Positions 48,607 to 60,822 of a stretch of 64,000 nt of DNA are shown in pieces. How positions within the stretch are numbered: position 1 is the stretch's first letter; each line of letters opens with the position of its first letter. The notes beneath the pieces were generated by a model, which made no database searches, was not told the origin of the DNA, and saw only the letters and a list, made by a program, of their open reading frames with translations. The position numbers were made by a program, and so were the translations under genes. Origin of the DNA: Rhynochetos jubatus (Eukaryota > Chordata > Aves > Eurypygiformes > Rhynochetidae); NCBI GenBank assembly GCA_027574665.1, contig CM050657.1, positions 30,875,408-30,939,407 of the forward strand, given 5' to 3'.

Positions 48607-51422
48607 TCCGAAATTCTCCCGTAGCTCTTTCCGCTTGGGAGGAAAAGGGAGAGGTTTGTTTCTAAGCTTTGCCAGCAGTCCCGCGCTCTGCCGAAAAGGG
48701 AACGAACTGCTAGAGCACAGCGAGAGAAAACAGCGTAAACAATTCCTTCCTAGCTCTTTCTGTTGCCGAGGAACTGTGGCACTGTTGGAACTGGAGATTG
48801 CAAGCAACTCAGCGATCCGGCTGCTCTGGCACGCAGTGCTCTGCAAAGGCGCAGCAAGAAGGGACAAGAAATACTCTCCTAACTCTTTCTGTTTGGTCGC
48901 ATTGCAGCGCTGCTTCAGATGGCCGTGTTCGGGCAGACGCTTCAACGAGCCGCGCATTCCAGCCTCTCCGAGCCTGTTAGCACAGAGAAGGTGACCCTGT
49001 GGATTTCGACTTTCCCGGGGATACAGAGCTCTGTCTTAAGAGGCATGCAGTGCTCTGCCAAAACAAACAAGGTTTCACTAAGAAATTCTCTCGTAGCTCT
49101 TTCCCTTTTGGAGGAAAAGGGAGAGGTTTGTTTCTAAGCTTTGCAAGCGGTCCCGCGCTCTGCCGAAAAGGGAACGAACTGCTAGAGCACAGCGAGAGAA
49201 AACAGCGTAAGCAAGTCCTTCCTAGCTCTTTCTGTTGCCGAGGAACTGTGGCACTGTTGGAACTGGAGATTGCAAGCAACACAGCGATCCGGCTGCTCTG
49301 GCACGCAGTGCTCTGCAAAGGCGCAGCAAGAAGGGACAAGAAATTCTCTCCTAACTCTTTCTGTTTGGTCGCATTACAGTGCTGCTTTAGATGTCCGTGT
49401 TCGGGCAGACTCTTCAACGAGCCGCGCATTCGAGCCTCTCCGAGCCTGTTAGCACAGAGAAGGTGACCCTGTGGATTTCGACTTTCCCGGGGATACAGAG
49501 CTCTGTCTTAAGAGGCATGCAGTGCTCTGCCAAAACAAACAAGGTTTCACTAAGAAATTCCCTCGTAGCTCTTTCCCTTTTGGAGGAAAAGGGAGAGGTT
49601 TGTTTCTAAGCTTTGCAAGCGGTCCCGCGCTCTGCCGAAAAGGGAACGAACTGCTAGAGCACAGCGAGAGAAAAGAGCGTAAGCAATTCCTTCCTAGCTC
49701 TTTCTGTTGCCGAGGAACTGTGGCACTGTTGGAACTGGAGACTGCAAGCAACAAAGCGGTCCGGCTGCTCTGGCACGCAGTGCTCTGCAAAGGCGCAGCA
49801 AGAAGGGACAAGAAATTCTCTCCTAACTCTTTCTGTTTGGTCGCATTACAGTGCTGCTTCAGATGTCCGTGTTCGGGCAGACGCTTCAACGAGCCGCGCA
49901 TTCCAGCCTCTCCGAGCCTGTTAGCACAGAGAAGGTGACCCTGTGGATTTCGACTTTCCCGGGGATACAGAGCTCTGTCTTAAGAGGCATGCAGTGCTCT
50001 GCCAAAACAAACAAGGTTTCCCTAAGAAATTCTCTCGTAGCTCTTTCCCTTTTGGAGGAAAAGGGAGAGGTTTGTTTCTAAGCTTTGCAAGCGGTCCCGC
50101 GCTCTGCCGAAAAGGGAACGAACTGCTAGAGCACAGCGAGAGAAAAGAGCGTAAGCAATTCCTTCCTAGCTCTTTCTGTTGCCGAGGAACTGTGGCACTG
50201 TTGGAACTGGAGATTGCAAGCAACACAGCGATCCGGCTGCTCTGGCACGCAGTGCTCTGCAAAGGCGCAGCAAGAAGGGACAAGAAATTCTCTCCTAACT
50301 CTTTCTGTTTGGTCGCATTACAGTGCTGCTTCAGATGTCCGTGTTCGGGCAGACGCTTCAACGAGCCGCGCATTCGAGCCTCTCCGAGCCTGTTAGCACA
50401 GAGAAGGTGACCCTGTGGATTTCGACTTTCCCGGGGATACAGAGCTCTGTCTTAAGAGGCATGCAGTGCTCTGCCAAAACAAACAAGGTTTCCCTAAGAA
50501 ATTCCCTCGTAGCTCTTTCCCTTTTGGAGGAAAATGGAGAGGTTTGTTTCTAAGCTTTGCAAGCGGTCCCGCGCTCTGCCGAAAAGGGAACGAACTGCTA
50601 GAGCACAGCGAGAGAAAAGAGCGTAAGCAATTCCTTCCTAGCTCTTTCTGTTGCCGAGGAACTGTGGCACTGTTGGAACTGGAGATTGCAAGCAACACAG
50701 CGATCCGGCTGCTCTGGCACGCAGTGCTCTGCAAAGGCGCAGCAAGAAGGGACAAGAAATTCTCTCCTAACTCTTTCTGTTTGGTCGCATTACAGTGCTG
50801 CTTCAGATGTCCGTGTTCGGGCAGACGCTTCAACGAGCCGCGCATTCCAGCCTCTCCGAGCCTGTTAGCACAGAGAAGGTGACCCTGTGGATTTCGACTT
50901 TCCCGGGGATACAGAGCTCTGTCTTAAGAGGCATGCAGTGCTCTGCCAAAACAAACAAGGTTTCGCTAAGAAATTCTCTCGCAGCTCTTTCCCTTTTGGA
51001 GGAAAAGGGAGAGGTTTGTTTCTAAGCTTTGCAAGCGGTCCCGCGCTCTGCCGAAAAGGGAACGAACTGCTAGAGCACAGCGAGAGAAAACAGCGTAAGC
51101 AATTCCTTCCTAGCTCTTTCTGTTGCCGAGGAACTGTGGCACTGTTGGAACTGGAGATTGCAAGCAACACAGCGATCCGGCTGCTCTGGCACGCAGTGCT
51201 CTGCAAAGGCGCAGCAAGAAGGGACAAGAAATTCTCTCCTAACTCTTTCTGTTTGGTCGCATTACAGTGCTGCTTTAGATGTCCGTGTTCGGGCAGACGC
51301 TTAAACGAGCCGCGCATTCCAGACTCTCCGAGCCTGTTAGCACAGAGAAGGTGACCCTGTGGATTTCGACTTTCCCGGGGATACAGAGCTCTGTCTTAAG
51401 AGGCATGCAGTGCTCTGCCAAA

Positions 51423-54254
51423 ACAAACAAGGTTTCGCTAAGAAATTCCCTCGTAGCTCTTTCCCTTTTGGAGGAAAAGGGAGAGGTTTGTTTCTAAGCT
51501 TTGCAAGCGGTCCCGCGCTCTGCCGAAAAGGGAACGAACTGCTAGAGCACAGCGAGAGAAAACAGCGTAAGCAATTCCTTCCTAGCTCTTTCTGTTGCCG
51601 AGGAACTGTGGCACTGTTGGAACTGGAGACTGCAAGCAACACAGCGATCCGGCTGCTCTGGCACGCAGTGCTCTGCAAAGGCGCAGCAAGAAGGGACAAG
51701 AAATTCTCTCCTAACTCTTTCTGTTTGGTCGCATTACAGTGCTGCTTCAGATGTCCGTGTTCGGGCAGACGCTTCAACGAGCCGCGCATTCCAGCCTCTC
51801 CGAGCCTGTTAGCACAGAGAAGGTGACCCTGTGGATTTCGACTTTCCCGGGGATCCAGAGCTCTGTCTTAAGAGGCATGCAGTGCTCTGCCAAAACAAAC
51901 AAGGTTTCCCTAAGAAATTCTCTCCTAGCTCTTTCCCTTTTGGAGGAAAAGGGAGAGGTTTGTTTCTAAGCTTTGCAAGCGGTCCCGCGCTCTGCCGAAA
52001 AGGGAACGAACTGCTAGAGCACAGCGAGAGAAAAGAGCGTAAGCAATTCCTTCCTAGCTCTTTCTGTTGCCGAGGAACTGTGGCACTGTTGGAACTGGAG
52101 ATTGCAAGCAACACAGCGATCCGGCTGCTCTGGCACGCAGTGCTCTGCAAAGGCGCAGCAAGAAGGGACAAGAAATTCTCTCCTAACTCTTTCTGTTTGG
52201 TCGCATTACAGTGCTGCTTCAGATGTCCGTGTTCGGGCAGACGCTTCAACGAGCCGCGCATTCCAGCCTCTCCGAGCCTGTTAGCACAGAGAAGGTGACC
52301 CTGTGGATTTCGACTTTCCCGGGGATACAGAGCTCTGTCTTAAGAGGCATGCAGTGCTCTGCCAAAACAAACAAGGTTTCCCTAAGAAATTCTCTCGTAG
52401 CTCTTTCCCTTTTGGAGGAAAAGGGAGAGGTTTGTTTCTAAGCTTTGCAAGCGGTCCCGCGCTCTGCCGAAAAGGGAACGAACTGCTAGAGCACAGCGAG
52501 AGAAAAGAGCGTAAGCAATTCCTTCCTAGCTCTTTCTGTTGCCGAGGAACTGTGGCACTGTTGGAACTGGAGATTGCAAGCAACACAGCGATCCGGCTGC
52601 TCTGGCACGCAGTGCTCTGCAAAGGCGCAGCAAGAAGGGACAAGAAATTCTCTCCTAACTCTTTCTGTTTGGTCGCATTACAGTGCTGCTTCAGATGTCC
52701 GTGTTCGGGCAGACGCTTCAACGAGCCACGCATTCCAGCCTCTCCGAGCCTGTTAGCACAGAGAAGGTGACCCTGTGGATTTCGACTTTCCCGGGGATAC
52801 AGAGCTCTGTCTTAAGAGGCATGCAGTGCTCTGCCAAAACAAACAAGGTTTCCCTAAGAAATTCTCTCGTAGCTCTTCCCCTTTTGGAGGAAAAGGGAGA
52901 GGTTTGTTTCTAAGCTTTGCAAGCGGTCCCGCGCTCTGCCGAAAAGGGAACGAACTGCTAGAGCACAGCGAGAGAAAAGAGCGTAAGCAATTCCTTCCTA
53001 GCTCTTTCTGTTGCCGAGGAACTGTGGCACTGTTGGAACTGGAGATTGCAAGCAACACAGCGATCCGGCTGCTCTGGCACGCAGTGCTCTGCAAAGGCGC
53101 AGCAAGAAGGGACAAGAAATTCTCTCCTAACTCTTTCTGTTTGGTCGCATTACAGTGCTGCTTCAGATGTCCGTGTTCGGGCAGACGCTTCAGCGAGCCG
53201 CGCATTCGAGCCTCTCCGAGCCTGTTAGCACAGAGAAGGTGACCCTGTGGATTTCGACTTTCCCGGGGATACAGAGCTCTGTCTTAAGAGGCATGCAGTG
53301 CTCTGCCAAAACAAACAAGGTTTCCCTAAGAAATTCTCTCGTAGCTCTTCCCCTTTTGGAGGAAAAGGGAGAGGTTTGTTTCTAAGCTTTGCAAGCGGTC
53401 CCGCGCTCTGCCGAAAAGGGAACGAACTGCTAGAGCACAGCGAGAGAAAACAGCGTAAGCAATTCCTTCCTAGCTCTTTCTGTTGCCGAGGAACTGTGGC
53501 ACTGTTGGAACTGGAGATTGCAAGCAACACAGCGATCCGGCTGCTCTGGCACGCAGTGCTCTGCAAAGGCGCAGCAAGAAGGGACAAGAAATTCTCTCCT
53601 AACTCTTTCTGTTTGGTCGCATTACAGTGCTGCTTTAGATGTCCGTGTTCGGGCAGACGCTTCAACGAGCCGCGCATTCCAGACTCTCCGAGCCTGTTAG
53701 CACAGAGAAGGTGACCCTGTGGATTTCGACTTTCCCGGGGATACAGAGCTCTGTCTTAAGAGGCATGCAGTGCTCTGCCAAAACAAACAAGGTTTCGCTA
53801 AGAAATTCCCTCGTAGCTCTTTCCCTTTTGGAGGAAAAGGGAGAGGTTTGTTTCTAAGCTTTGCAAGCGGTCCCGCGCTCTGCCGAAAAGGGAACGAACT
53901 GCTAGAGCACAGCGAGAGAAAACAGCGTAAGCAATTCCTTCCTAGCTCTTTCTGTTGCCGAGGAACTGTGGCACTGTTGGAACTGGAGACTGCAAGCAAC
54001 ACAGCGATCCGGCTGCTCTGGCACGCAGTGCTCTGCAAAGGCGCAGCAAGAAGGGACAAGAAATTCTCTCCTAACTCTTTCTGTTTGGTCGCATTACAGT
54101 GCTGCTTCAGATGTCCGTGTTCGGGCAGACGCTTCAACGAGCCGCGCATTCCAGCCTCTCCGAGCCTGTTAGCACAGAGAAGGTGACCCTGTGGATTTCG
54201 ACTTTCCCGGGGATCCAGAGCTCTGTCTTAAGAGGCATGCAGTGCTCTGCCAAA
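51423..54254 (+). repeat. Local five-unit duplication in domain 4
   Basis: The succession ccagactctcc (near 51322 and 53682), then gagactgcaagcaacacagcgatcc, then ggggatccag (near 51851 and 54211) recurs at 2,360 bp, exactly five units. The second copy lacks the cttaaacgagc variant that the first shares with 19871. Limits are approximate. Confidence 0.7.
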
Positions 54255-57200
54255 ACAAACAAGGTTTCCCTAAGAAATTCTCTCGTAGCTCTTTCCCTTT
54301 TGGAGGAAAAGGGAGAGGTTTGTTTCTAAGCTTTGCAAGCGGTCCCGCGCTCTGCCGAAAAGGGAACGAACTGCTAGAGCACAGCGAGAGAAAAGAGCGT
54401 AAGCAATTCCTTCCTAGCTCTTTCTGTTGCCGAGGAACTGTGGCACTGTTGGAACTGGAGATTGCAAGCAACACAGCGATCCGGCTGCTCTGGCACGCAG
54501 TGCTCTGCAAAGGCGCAGCAAGAAGGGACAAGAAATTCTCTCCTAACTCTTTCTGTTTGGTCGCATTACAGTGCTGCTTCAGATGTCCGTGTTCGGGCAG
54601 ACGCTTCAACGAGCCGCGCATTCGAGCCTCTCCGAGCCTGTTAGCACAGAGAAGGTGACCCTGTGGATTTCGACTTTCCCGGGGATACAGAGCTCTGTCT
54701 TAAGAGGCATGCAGTGCTCTGCCAAAACAAACAAGGTTTCACTAAGAAATTCCCTCGTAGCTCTTCCCCTTTTGGAGGAAAAGGGAGAGGTTTGTTTCTA
54801 AGCTTTGCAAGCGGTCCCGCGCTCTGCCGAAAAGGGAACGAACTGCTAGAGCACAGCGAGAGAAAAGAGCGTAAGCAATTCCTTCCTAGCTCTTTCTGTT
54901 GCCGAGGAACTGTGGCACTGTTGGAACTGGAGATTGCAAGCAACACAGCGATCCGGCTGCTCTGGCACACAGTGCTCTGCAAAGGCGCAGCAAGAAGGGA
55001 CAAGAAATTCTCTCCTAACTCTTTCTGTTTGGTCGCATTACAGTGCTGCTTCAGATGGCCGTGTTCGGGCAGACGCTTCAACGAGCCGCGCATTCCAGCC
55101 TCTGCGAGCCTGTTAGCACAGAGAAGGTGACCCTGTGGATTTCGACTTTCCCGGGGATACAGAGCTCTGTCTTAAGAGGCATGCAGTGCTCTGCCAAAAC
55201 AAACAAGGTTTCGCTAAGAAATTCCCTCGTAGCTCTTTCCCTTTTGGAGGAAAAGGGAGAGGTTTGTTTCTAAGCTTTGCAAGCGGTCCCGCGCTCTGCC
55301 GAAAAGGGAACGAACTGCTAGAGCACAGCGAGAGAAAACAGCGTAAGCAATTCCTTCCTAGCTCTTTCTGTTGCCGAGGAACTGTGGCACTGTTGGAACT
55401 GGAGACTGCAAGCAACACAGCGGTCCGGCTGCTCTGGCACGCAGTGCTCTGCAAAGGCGCAGCAAGAAGGGACAAGAAATTCTCTCCTAACTCTTTCTGT
55501 TTGGTCGCATTACAGTGCTGCTTCAGATGTCCGTGTTCGGCCAGACGCTTCAACGAGCCGCGCTTTCGAGCCTCTCCGAGCCTGTTAGCACAGAGAAGGT
55601 GACCCTGTGGATTTCGACTTTCCCGGGGATACAGAGCTCTGTCTTAAGAGGCATGCAGTGCTCTGCCAAAACAAACAAGGTTTCACTAAGAAATTCCCTC
55701 GTAGCTCTTTCCCTTTTGGAGGAAAAGGGAGAGGTTTGTTTCTAAGCTTTGCAAGCGGTCCCGCGCTCTGCCGAAAAGGGAACGAACTGCTAGAGCACAG
55801 CGAGAGAAAAGAGCGTAAGCAATTCCTTCCTAGCTCTTTCTGTTGCCGAGGAACTGTGGCACTGTTGGAACTGGAGATTGCAAGCAACACAGCGATCCGG
55901 CTGCTCTGGCACGCAGTGCTCTGCAAAGGCGCAGCAAGAAGGGACAAGAAATTCTCTCCTAACTCTTTATGTTTGGTCGCATTACAGTGCTGCTTCAGAT
56001 GTCCGTGTTCGGGCAGACGCTTCAACGAGCCGCGCATTCGAGCCTCTCCGAGCCTGTTAGCACAGAGAAGGTGACCCTGTGGATTTCGACTTTCCCGGGG
56101 ATACAGAGCTCTGTCTTAAGAGGCATGCAGTGCTCTGCCAAAACAAACAAGGTTTCGCTAAGAAATTCCCTCGTAGCTCTTTCCCTTTTGGAGGAAAAGG
56201 GAGAGGTTTGTTTCTAAGCTTTGCAAGCGGTCCCGCGCTCTGCCGAAAAGGGAACGAACTGCTAGAGCACAGCGAGAGAAAAGAGCGTAAGCAATTCCTT
56301 CCTAGCTCTTTCTGTTGCCGAGGAACTGTGGCACTGTTGGAACTGGAGACTGCAAGCAACAAAGCGGTCCGGCTGCTCTGGCACGCAGTGCTCTGCAAAG
56401 GCGCAGCAAGAAGGGACAAGAAATTCTCTCCTAACTCTTTCTGTTTGGTCGCATTACAGTGCTGCTTCAGATGTCCGTGTTCGGGCAGACGCTTCAACGA
56501 GCCGTGCATTCGAGCCTCTCCGAGCCTGTTAGCACAGAGAAGGTGACCCTGTGGATTTCGACTTTCCCGGGGATACAGAGCTCTGTCTTAAGAGGCATGC
56601 AGTGCTCTGCCAAAACAAACAAGGTTTCCCTAAGAAATTCTCTCGTAGCTCTTTCCCTTTTGGAGGAAAAGGGAGAGGTTTGTTTCTAAGCTTTGCAAGC
56701 GGTCCCGCGCTCTGCCGAAAAGGGAACGAACTGCTAGAGCACAGCGAGAGAAAACAGCGTAAGCAATTCCTTCCTAGCTCTTTCTGTTGCCGAGGAACTG
56801 TGGCACTGTTGGAACTGGAGATTGCAAGCAACACAGCGGTCCGGCTGCTCTGGCACGCAGTGCTCTGCAAAGGCGCAGCAAGAAGGGACAAGAAATTCTC
56901 TCCTAACTCTTTCTGTTTGGTCGCATTACAGTGCTGCTTCAGATGTCCGTGTTCGGGCAGACGCTTCAACGAGCCGCGCATTCCAGCCTCTCCGAGCCTG
57001 TTAGCACAGAGAAGGTGACCCTGTGGATTTCGACTTTCCCGGGGATACAGAGCTCTGTCTTAAGAGGCATGCAGTGCTCTGCCAAAACAAACAAGGTTTC
57101 CCTAAGAAATTCTCTCGCAGCTCTTTCCCTTTTGGAGGAAAAGGGAGAGGTTTGTTTCTAAGCTTTGCAAGCGGTCCCGCGCTCTGCCGAAAAGGGAACG

Positions 57201-57988
57201 AACTGCTAGAGCACAGCGAGAGAAAAGAGCGTAAGCAATTCCTTCCTAGCTCTTTCTGTTGCCGAGGAACTGTGGCACTGTTGGAACTGGAGATTGCAAG
57301 CAACACAGCGATCCGGCTGCTCTGGCACGCAGTGCTCTGCAAAGGCGCAGCAAGAAGGGACAAGAAATTCTCTCCTAACTCTTTCTGTTTGGTCGCATTA
57401 CAGTGCTGCTTCAGATGTCCGTGTTCGGGCAGACGCTTCAACGAGCCGCGCATTCGAGCCTCTGCGAGCCTGTTAGCACAGAGAAGGTGACCCTGTGGAT
57501 TTCGACTTTCCCGGGGATACAGAGCTCTGTCTTAAGAGGCATGCAGTGCTCTGCCAAAACAAACAAGGTTTCGCTAAGAAATTCTCTCGCAGCTCTTTCC
57601 CTTTTGGAGGAAAAGGGAGAGGTTTGTTTCTAAGCTTTGCAAGCGGTCCCGCGCTCTGCCGAAAAGGGAACGAACTGCTAGAGCACAGCGAGAGAAAACA
57701 GCGTAAGCAATTCCTTCCTAGCTCTTTCTGTTGCCGAGGAACTGTGGCACTGTTGGAACTGGAGATTGCAAGCAACACAGCGATCCGGCTGCTCTGGCAC
57801 GCAGTGCTCTGCAAAGGCGCAGCAAGGAGGGACAAGAAATTCTCTCCTAACTCTTTCTGTTTGGTGGCATTACAGTGCTGCTTCAGATGTCCGTGTTCGG
57901 GCAGACGCTTCAACGAGCCACGCATTCCAGCCTCTCCGAGCCTGTTAGCACAGAGAAGGTGACCCTGTGGATTTCGACTTTCCCGGGG

Positions 57989-59405
57989 TATACAGAGCTC
58001 TGTCTTAAGAGGCATGCAGTGCTCTGCCAAAACAAACAATGTTTCCCTAAGAAATTCTCTCGTAGCCCTTTCCCTTTTGGAGGAAAAGGGAGAGGTTTGC
58101 TTCTAAGCTTTGCAAGCGGTCCCGCGCTCTGCCGAAAAGGGAACGAACTGCTAGAGCACAGCGAGAGAAAAGAGCGTAAGCAATTCCTTCCTAGCTCTTT
58201 CTGTTGCCGAGGAACTGTGGCACTGTTGGAACTGGAGACTGCAAGCAACAAAGCGGTCCGGCTGCTCTGGCACGCAGTGCTCTGCAAAGGCGCAGCAAGA
58301 AGGGACAAGAAATTCTCTCCTAACTCTTTCTGTTTGGTCGCATTACAGTGCTGCTTCAGATGTCCGTGTTCGGGCAGACGCTTCAACGAGCCGCGCATTC
58401 GAGCCTCTCCGAGCCTGTTAGCGCAGAGAAGGTGACCCTGTGGATTTCGACTTTCCCGGGGATACAGAGCTCTGTCTTAAGAGGCATGCAGTGCTCTGCC
58501 AAAACAAACAAGGTTTCCCTAAGAAATTCTCTCGCAGCTCTTTCCCTTTTGGAGGAAAAGGGAGAGGTTTGTTTCTAAGCTTTGCAAGCGGTCCCGCGCT
58601 CTGCCGAAAAGGGAACGAACTGCTAGAGCACAGCGAGAGAAAAGAGCGTAAGCAATTCCTTCCTAGCTCTTTCTGTTGCCGAGGAACTGTGGCACTGTTG
58701 GAACTGGAGATTGCAAGCAACACAGCGATCCGGCTGCTCTGGCACGCAGTGCTCTGCAAAGGCGCAGCAAGAAGGGACAAGAAATTCTCTCCTAACTCTT
58801 TCTGTTTGGTCGCATTACAGTGCTGCTTCAGATGTCCGTGTTCGGGCAGACGCTTCAACGAGCCGCGCATTCGAGCCTCTCCGAGCCTGTTAGCACAGAG
58901 AAGGTGACCCTGTGGATTTCGACTTTCCCGGGGATCCAGAGCTCTGTCTTAAGAGGCATGCAGTGCTCTGCCAAAACAAACAAGGTTTCGCTAAGAAATT
59001 CTCTCGCAGCTCTTTCCCTTTTGGAGGAAAAGGGAGAGGTTTGTTTCTAAGCTTTGCAAGCGGTCCCGCGCTCTGCCGAAAAGGGAACGAACTGCTAGAG
59101 CACAGCGAGAGAAAACAGCGTAAGCAATTCCTTCCTAGCTCTTTCTGTTGCCGAGGAACTGTGGCACTGTTGGAACTGGAGATTGCAAGCAACACAGCGA
59201 TCCGGCTGCTCTGGCACGCAGTGCTCTGCAAAGGCGCAGCAAGGAGGGACAAGAAATTCTCTCCTAACTCTTTCTGTTTGGTGGCATTACAGTGCTGCTT
59301 CAGATGTCCGTGTTCGGGCAGACGCTTCAACGAGCCGCGCATTCCAGCCTCTCCGAGCCTGTTAGCACAGAGAAGGTGACCCTGTGGATTTCGACTTTCC
59401 CGGGG
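57989..59405 (+). repeat. 1,417-bp three-unit higher-order repeat, copy 1
   Basis: Three units between two inserted T residues (472 x 3 + 1). Markers are gtagccctttccc, gagactgcaagcaacaaagcggtcc, gttagcgcagagaagg and aaggagggacaag. Private differences from copy 2 include caatgtttccc and ggtttgcttc near 58040 and 58099. Similarity extends upstream to about 57.0 kb, so a partial earlier copy is likely. Confidence 0.85.
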
Positions 59406-60822
59406 TATACAGAGCTCTGTCTTAAGAGGCATGCAGTGCTCTGCCAAAACAAACAAGGTTTCCCTAAGAAATTCTCTCGTAGCCCTTTCCCTTTTGGAGG
59501 AAAAGGGAGAGGTTTGTTTCTAAGCTTTGCAAGCGGTCCCGCGCTCTGCCGAAAAGGGAACGAACTGCTAGAGCACAGCGAGAGAAAAGAGCGTAAGCAA
59601 TTCCTTCCTAGCTCTTTCTGTTGCCGAGGAACTGTGGCACTGTTGGAACTGGAGACTGCAAGCAACAAAGCGGTCCGGCTGCTCTGGCACGCAGTGCTCT
59701 GCAAAGGCGCAGCAAGAAGGGACAAGAAATTCTCTCCTAACTCTTTCTGTTTGGTCGCATTACAGTGCTGCTTCAGATGTCCGTGTTCGGGCAGACGCTT
59801 CAACGAGCCGCGCATTCGAGCCTCTCCGAGCCTGTTAGCGCAGAGAAGGTGACCCTGTGGATTTCGACTTTCCCGGGGATACAGAGCTCTGTCTTAAGAG
59901 GCATGCAGTGCTCTGCCAAAACAAACAAGGTTTCCCTAAGAAATTCTCTCGCAGCTCTTTCCCTTTTGGAGGAAAAGGGAGAGGTTTGTTTCTAAGCTTT
60001 GCAAGCGGTCCCGCGCTCTGCCGAAAAGGGAACGAACTGCTAGAGCACAGCGAGAGAAAAGAGCGTAAGCAATTCCTTCCTAGCTCTTTCTGTTGCCGAG
60101 GAACTGTGGCACTGTTGGAACTGGAGATTGCAAGCAACACAGCGATCCGGCTGCTCTGGCACGCAGTGCTCTGCAAAGGCGCAGCAAGAAGGGACAAGAA
60201 ATTCTCTCCTAACTCTTTCTGTTTGGTCGCATTACAGTGCTGCTTCAGATGTCCGTGTTCGGGCAGACGCTTCAACGAGCCGCGCATTCCAGCCTCTCCG
60301 AGCCTGTTAGCACAGAGATGGTGACCCTGTGGATTTCGACTTTCCCGGGGATACAGAGCTCTGTCTTAAGAGGCATGCAGTGCTCTGCCAAAACAAACAA
60401 GGTTTCGCTAAGAAATTCTCTCGCAGCTCTTTCCCTTTTGGAGGAAAAGGGAGAGGTTTGTTTCTAAGCTTTGCAAGCGGTCCCGCGCTCTGCCGAAAAG
60501 GGAACGAACTGCTAGAGCACAGCGAGAGAAAACAGCGTAAGCAATTCCTTCCTAGCTCTTTCTGTTGCCGAGGAACTGTGGCACTGTTGGAACTGGAGAT
60601 TGCAAGCAACACAGCGATCCGGCTGCTCTGGCACGCAGTGCTCTGCAAAGGCGCAGCAAGAAGGGACAAGAAATTCTCTCCTAACTCTTTCTGTTTGGTG
60701 GCATTACAGTGCTGCTTCAGATGTCCGTGTTCGGGCAGACGCTTCAACGAGCCGCGCATTCCAGCCTCTCCGAGCCTGTTAGCACAGAGAAGGTGACCCT
60801 GTGGATTTCGACTTTCCCGGGG
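59406..60822 (+). repeat. 1,417-bp three-unit higher-order repeat, copy 2
   Basis: Same three-unit order and markers as 57989-59405. Differences include ggatacag for ggatccag in the last unit, agaagggacaag for aggagggacaag, and gagatggtgacc for gagaaggtgacc near 60318. A third, partial copy begins at the inserted T at 60823 but has gagattgcaagcaacacagcgatcc. The next inserted T (62712) is four units on. Confidence 0.85.

Larger units (their letters stand above)
37003..49078 (+). repeat. Domain 3: mosaic of 472-bp trimers and 272/268-bp dimers
   Basis: Border distances run 272, 272, 472, 272, 272, 472, 268, 472 x4, 272, 268, 472, 272, 268, 472 x3, 268, 472, 272, 268, 472 x3, 268, 472 x2, 272, 268, 472. 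That is 32 units totalling 12,076 bp, which matches the span exactly. The short units consist of A plus subrepeat D, whose middle reads ttttgtcctagtctgtttga. This is the only zone in the window with short units and the most diverged one. The single-base substitution rate in A is visibly higher too (for example tttccgattggg and tttccgcttggg for tttcccttttgg). Confidence 0.93.

Noticed and set aside
37003-49078. Insertion of a mobile element in the mosaic zone
   Set aside because: The novel-looking sequence (ttttgtcctagtctgtttga) lies inside D and aligns with the C tail. No terminal repeats, target duplication or element proteins are seen.
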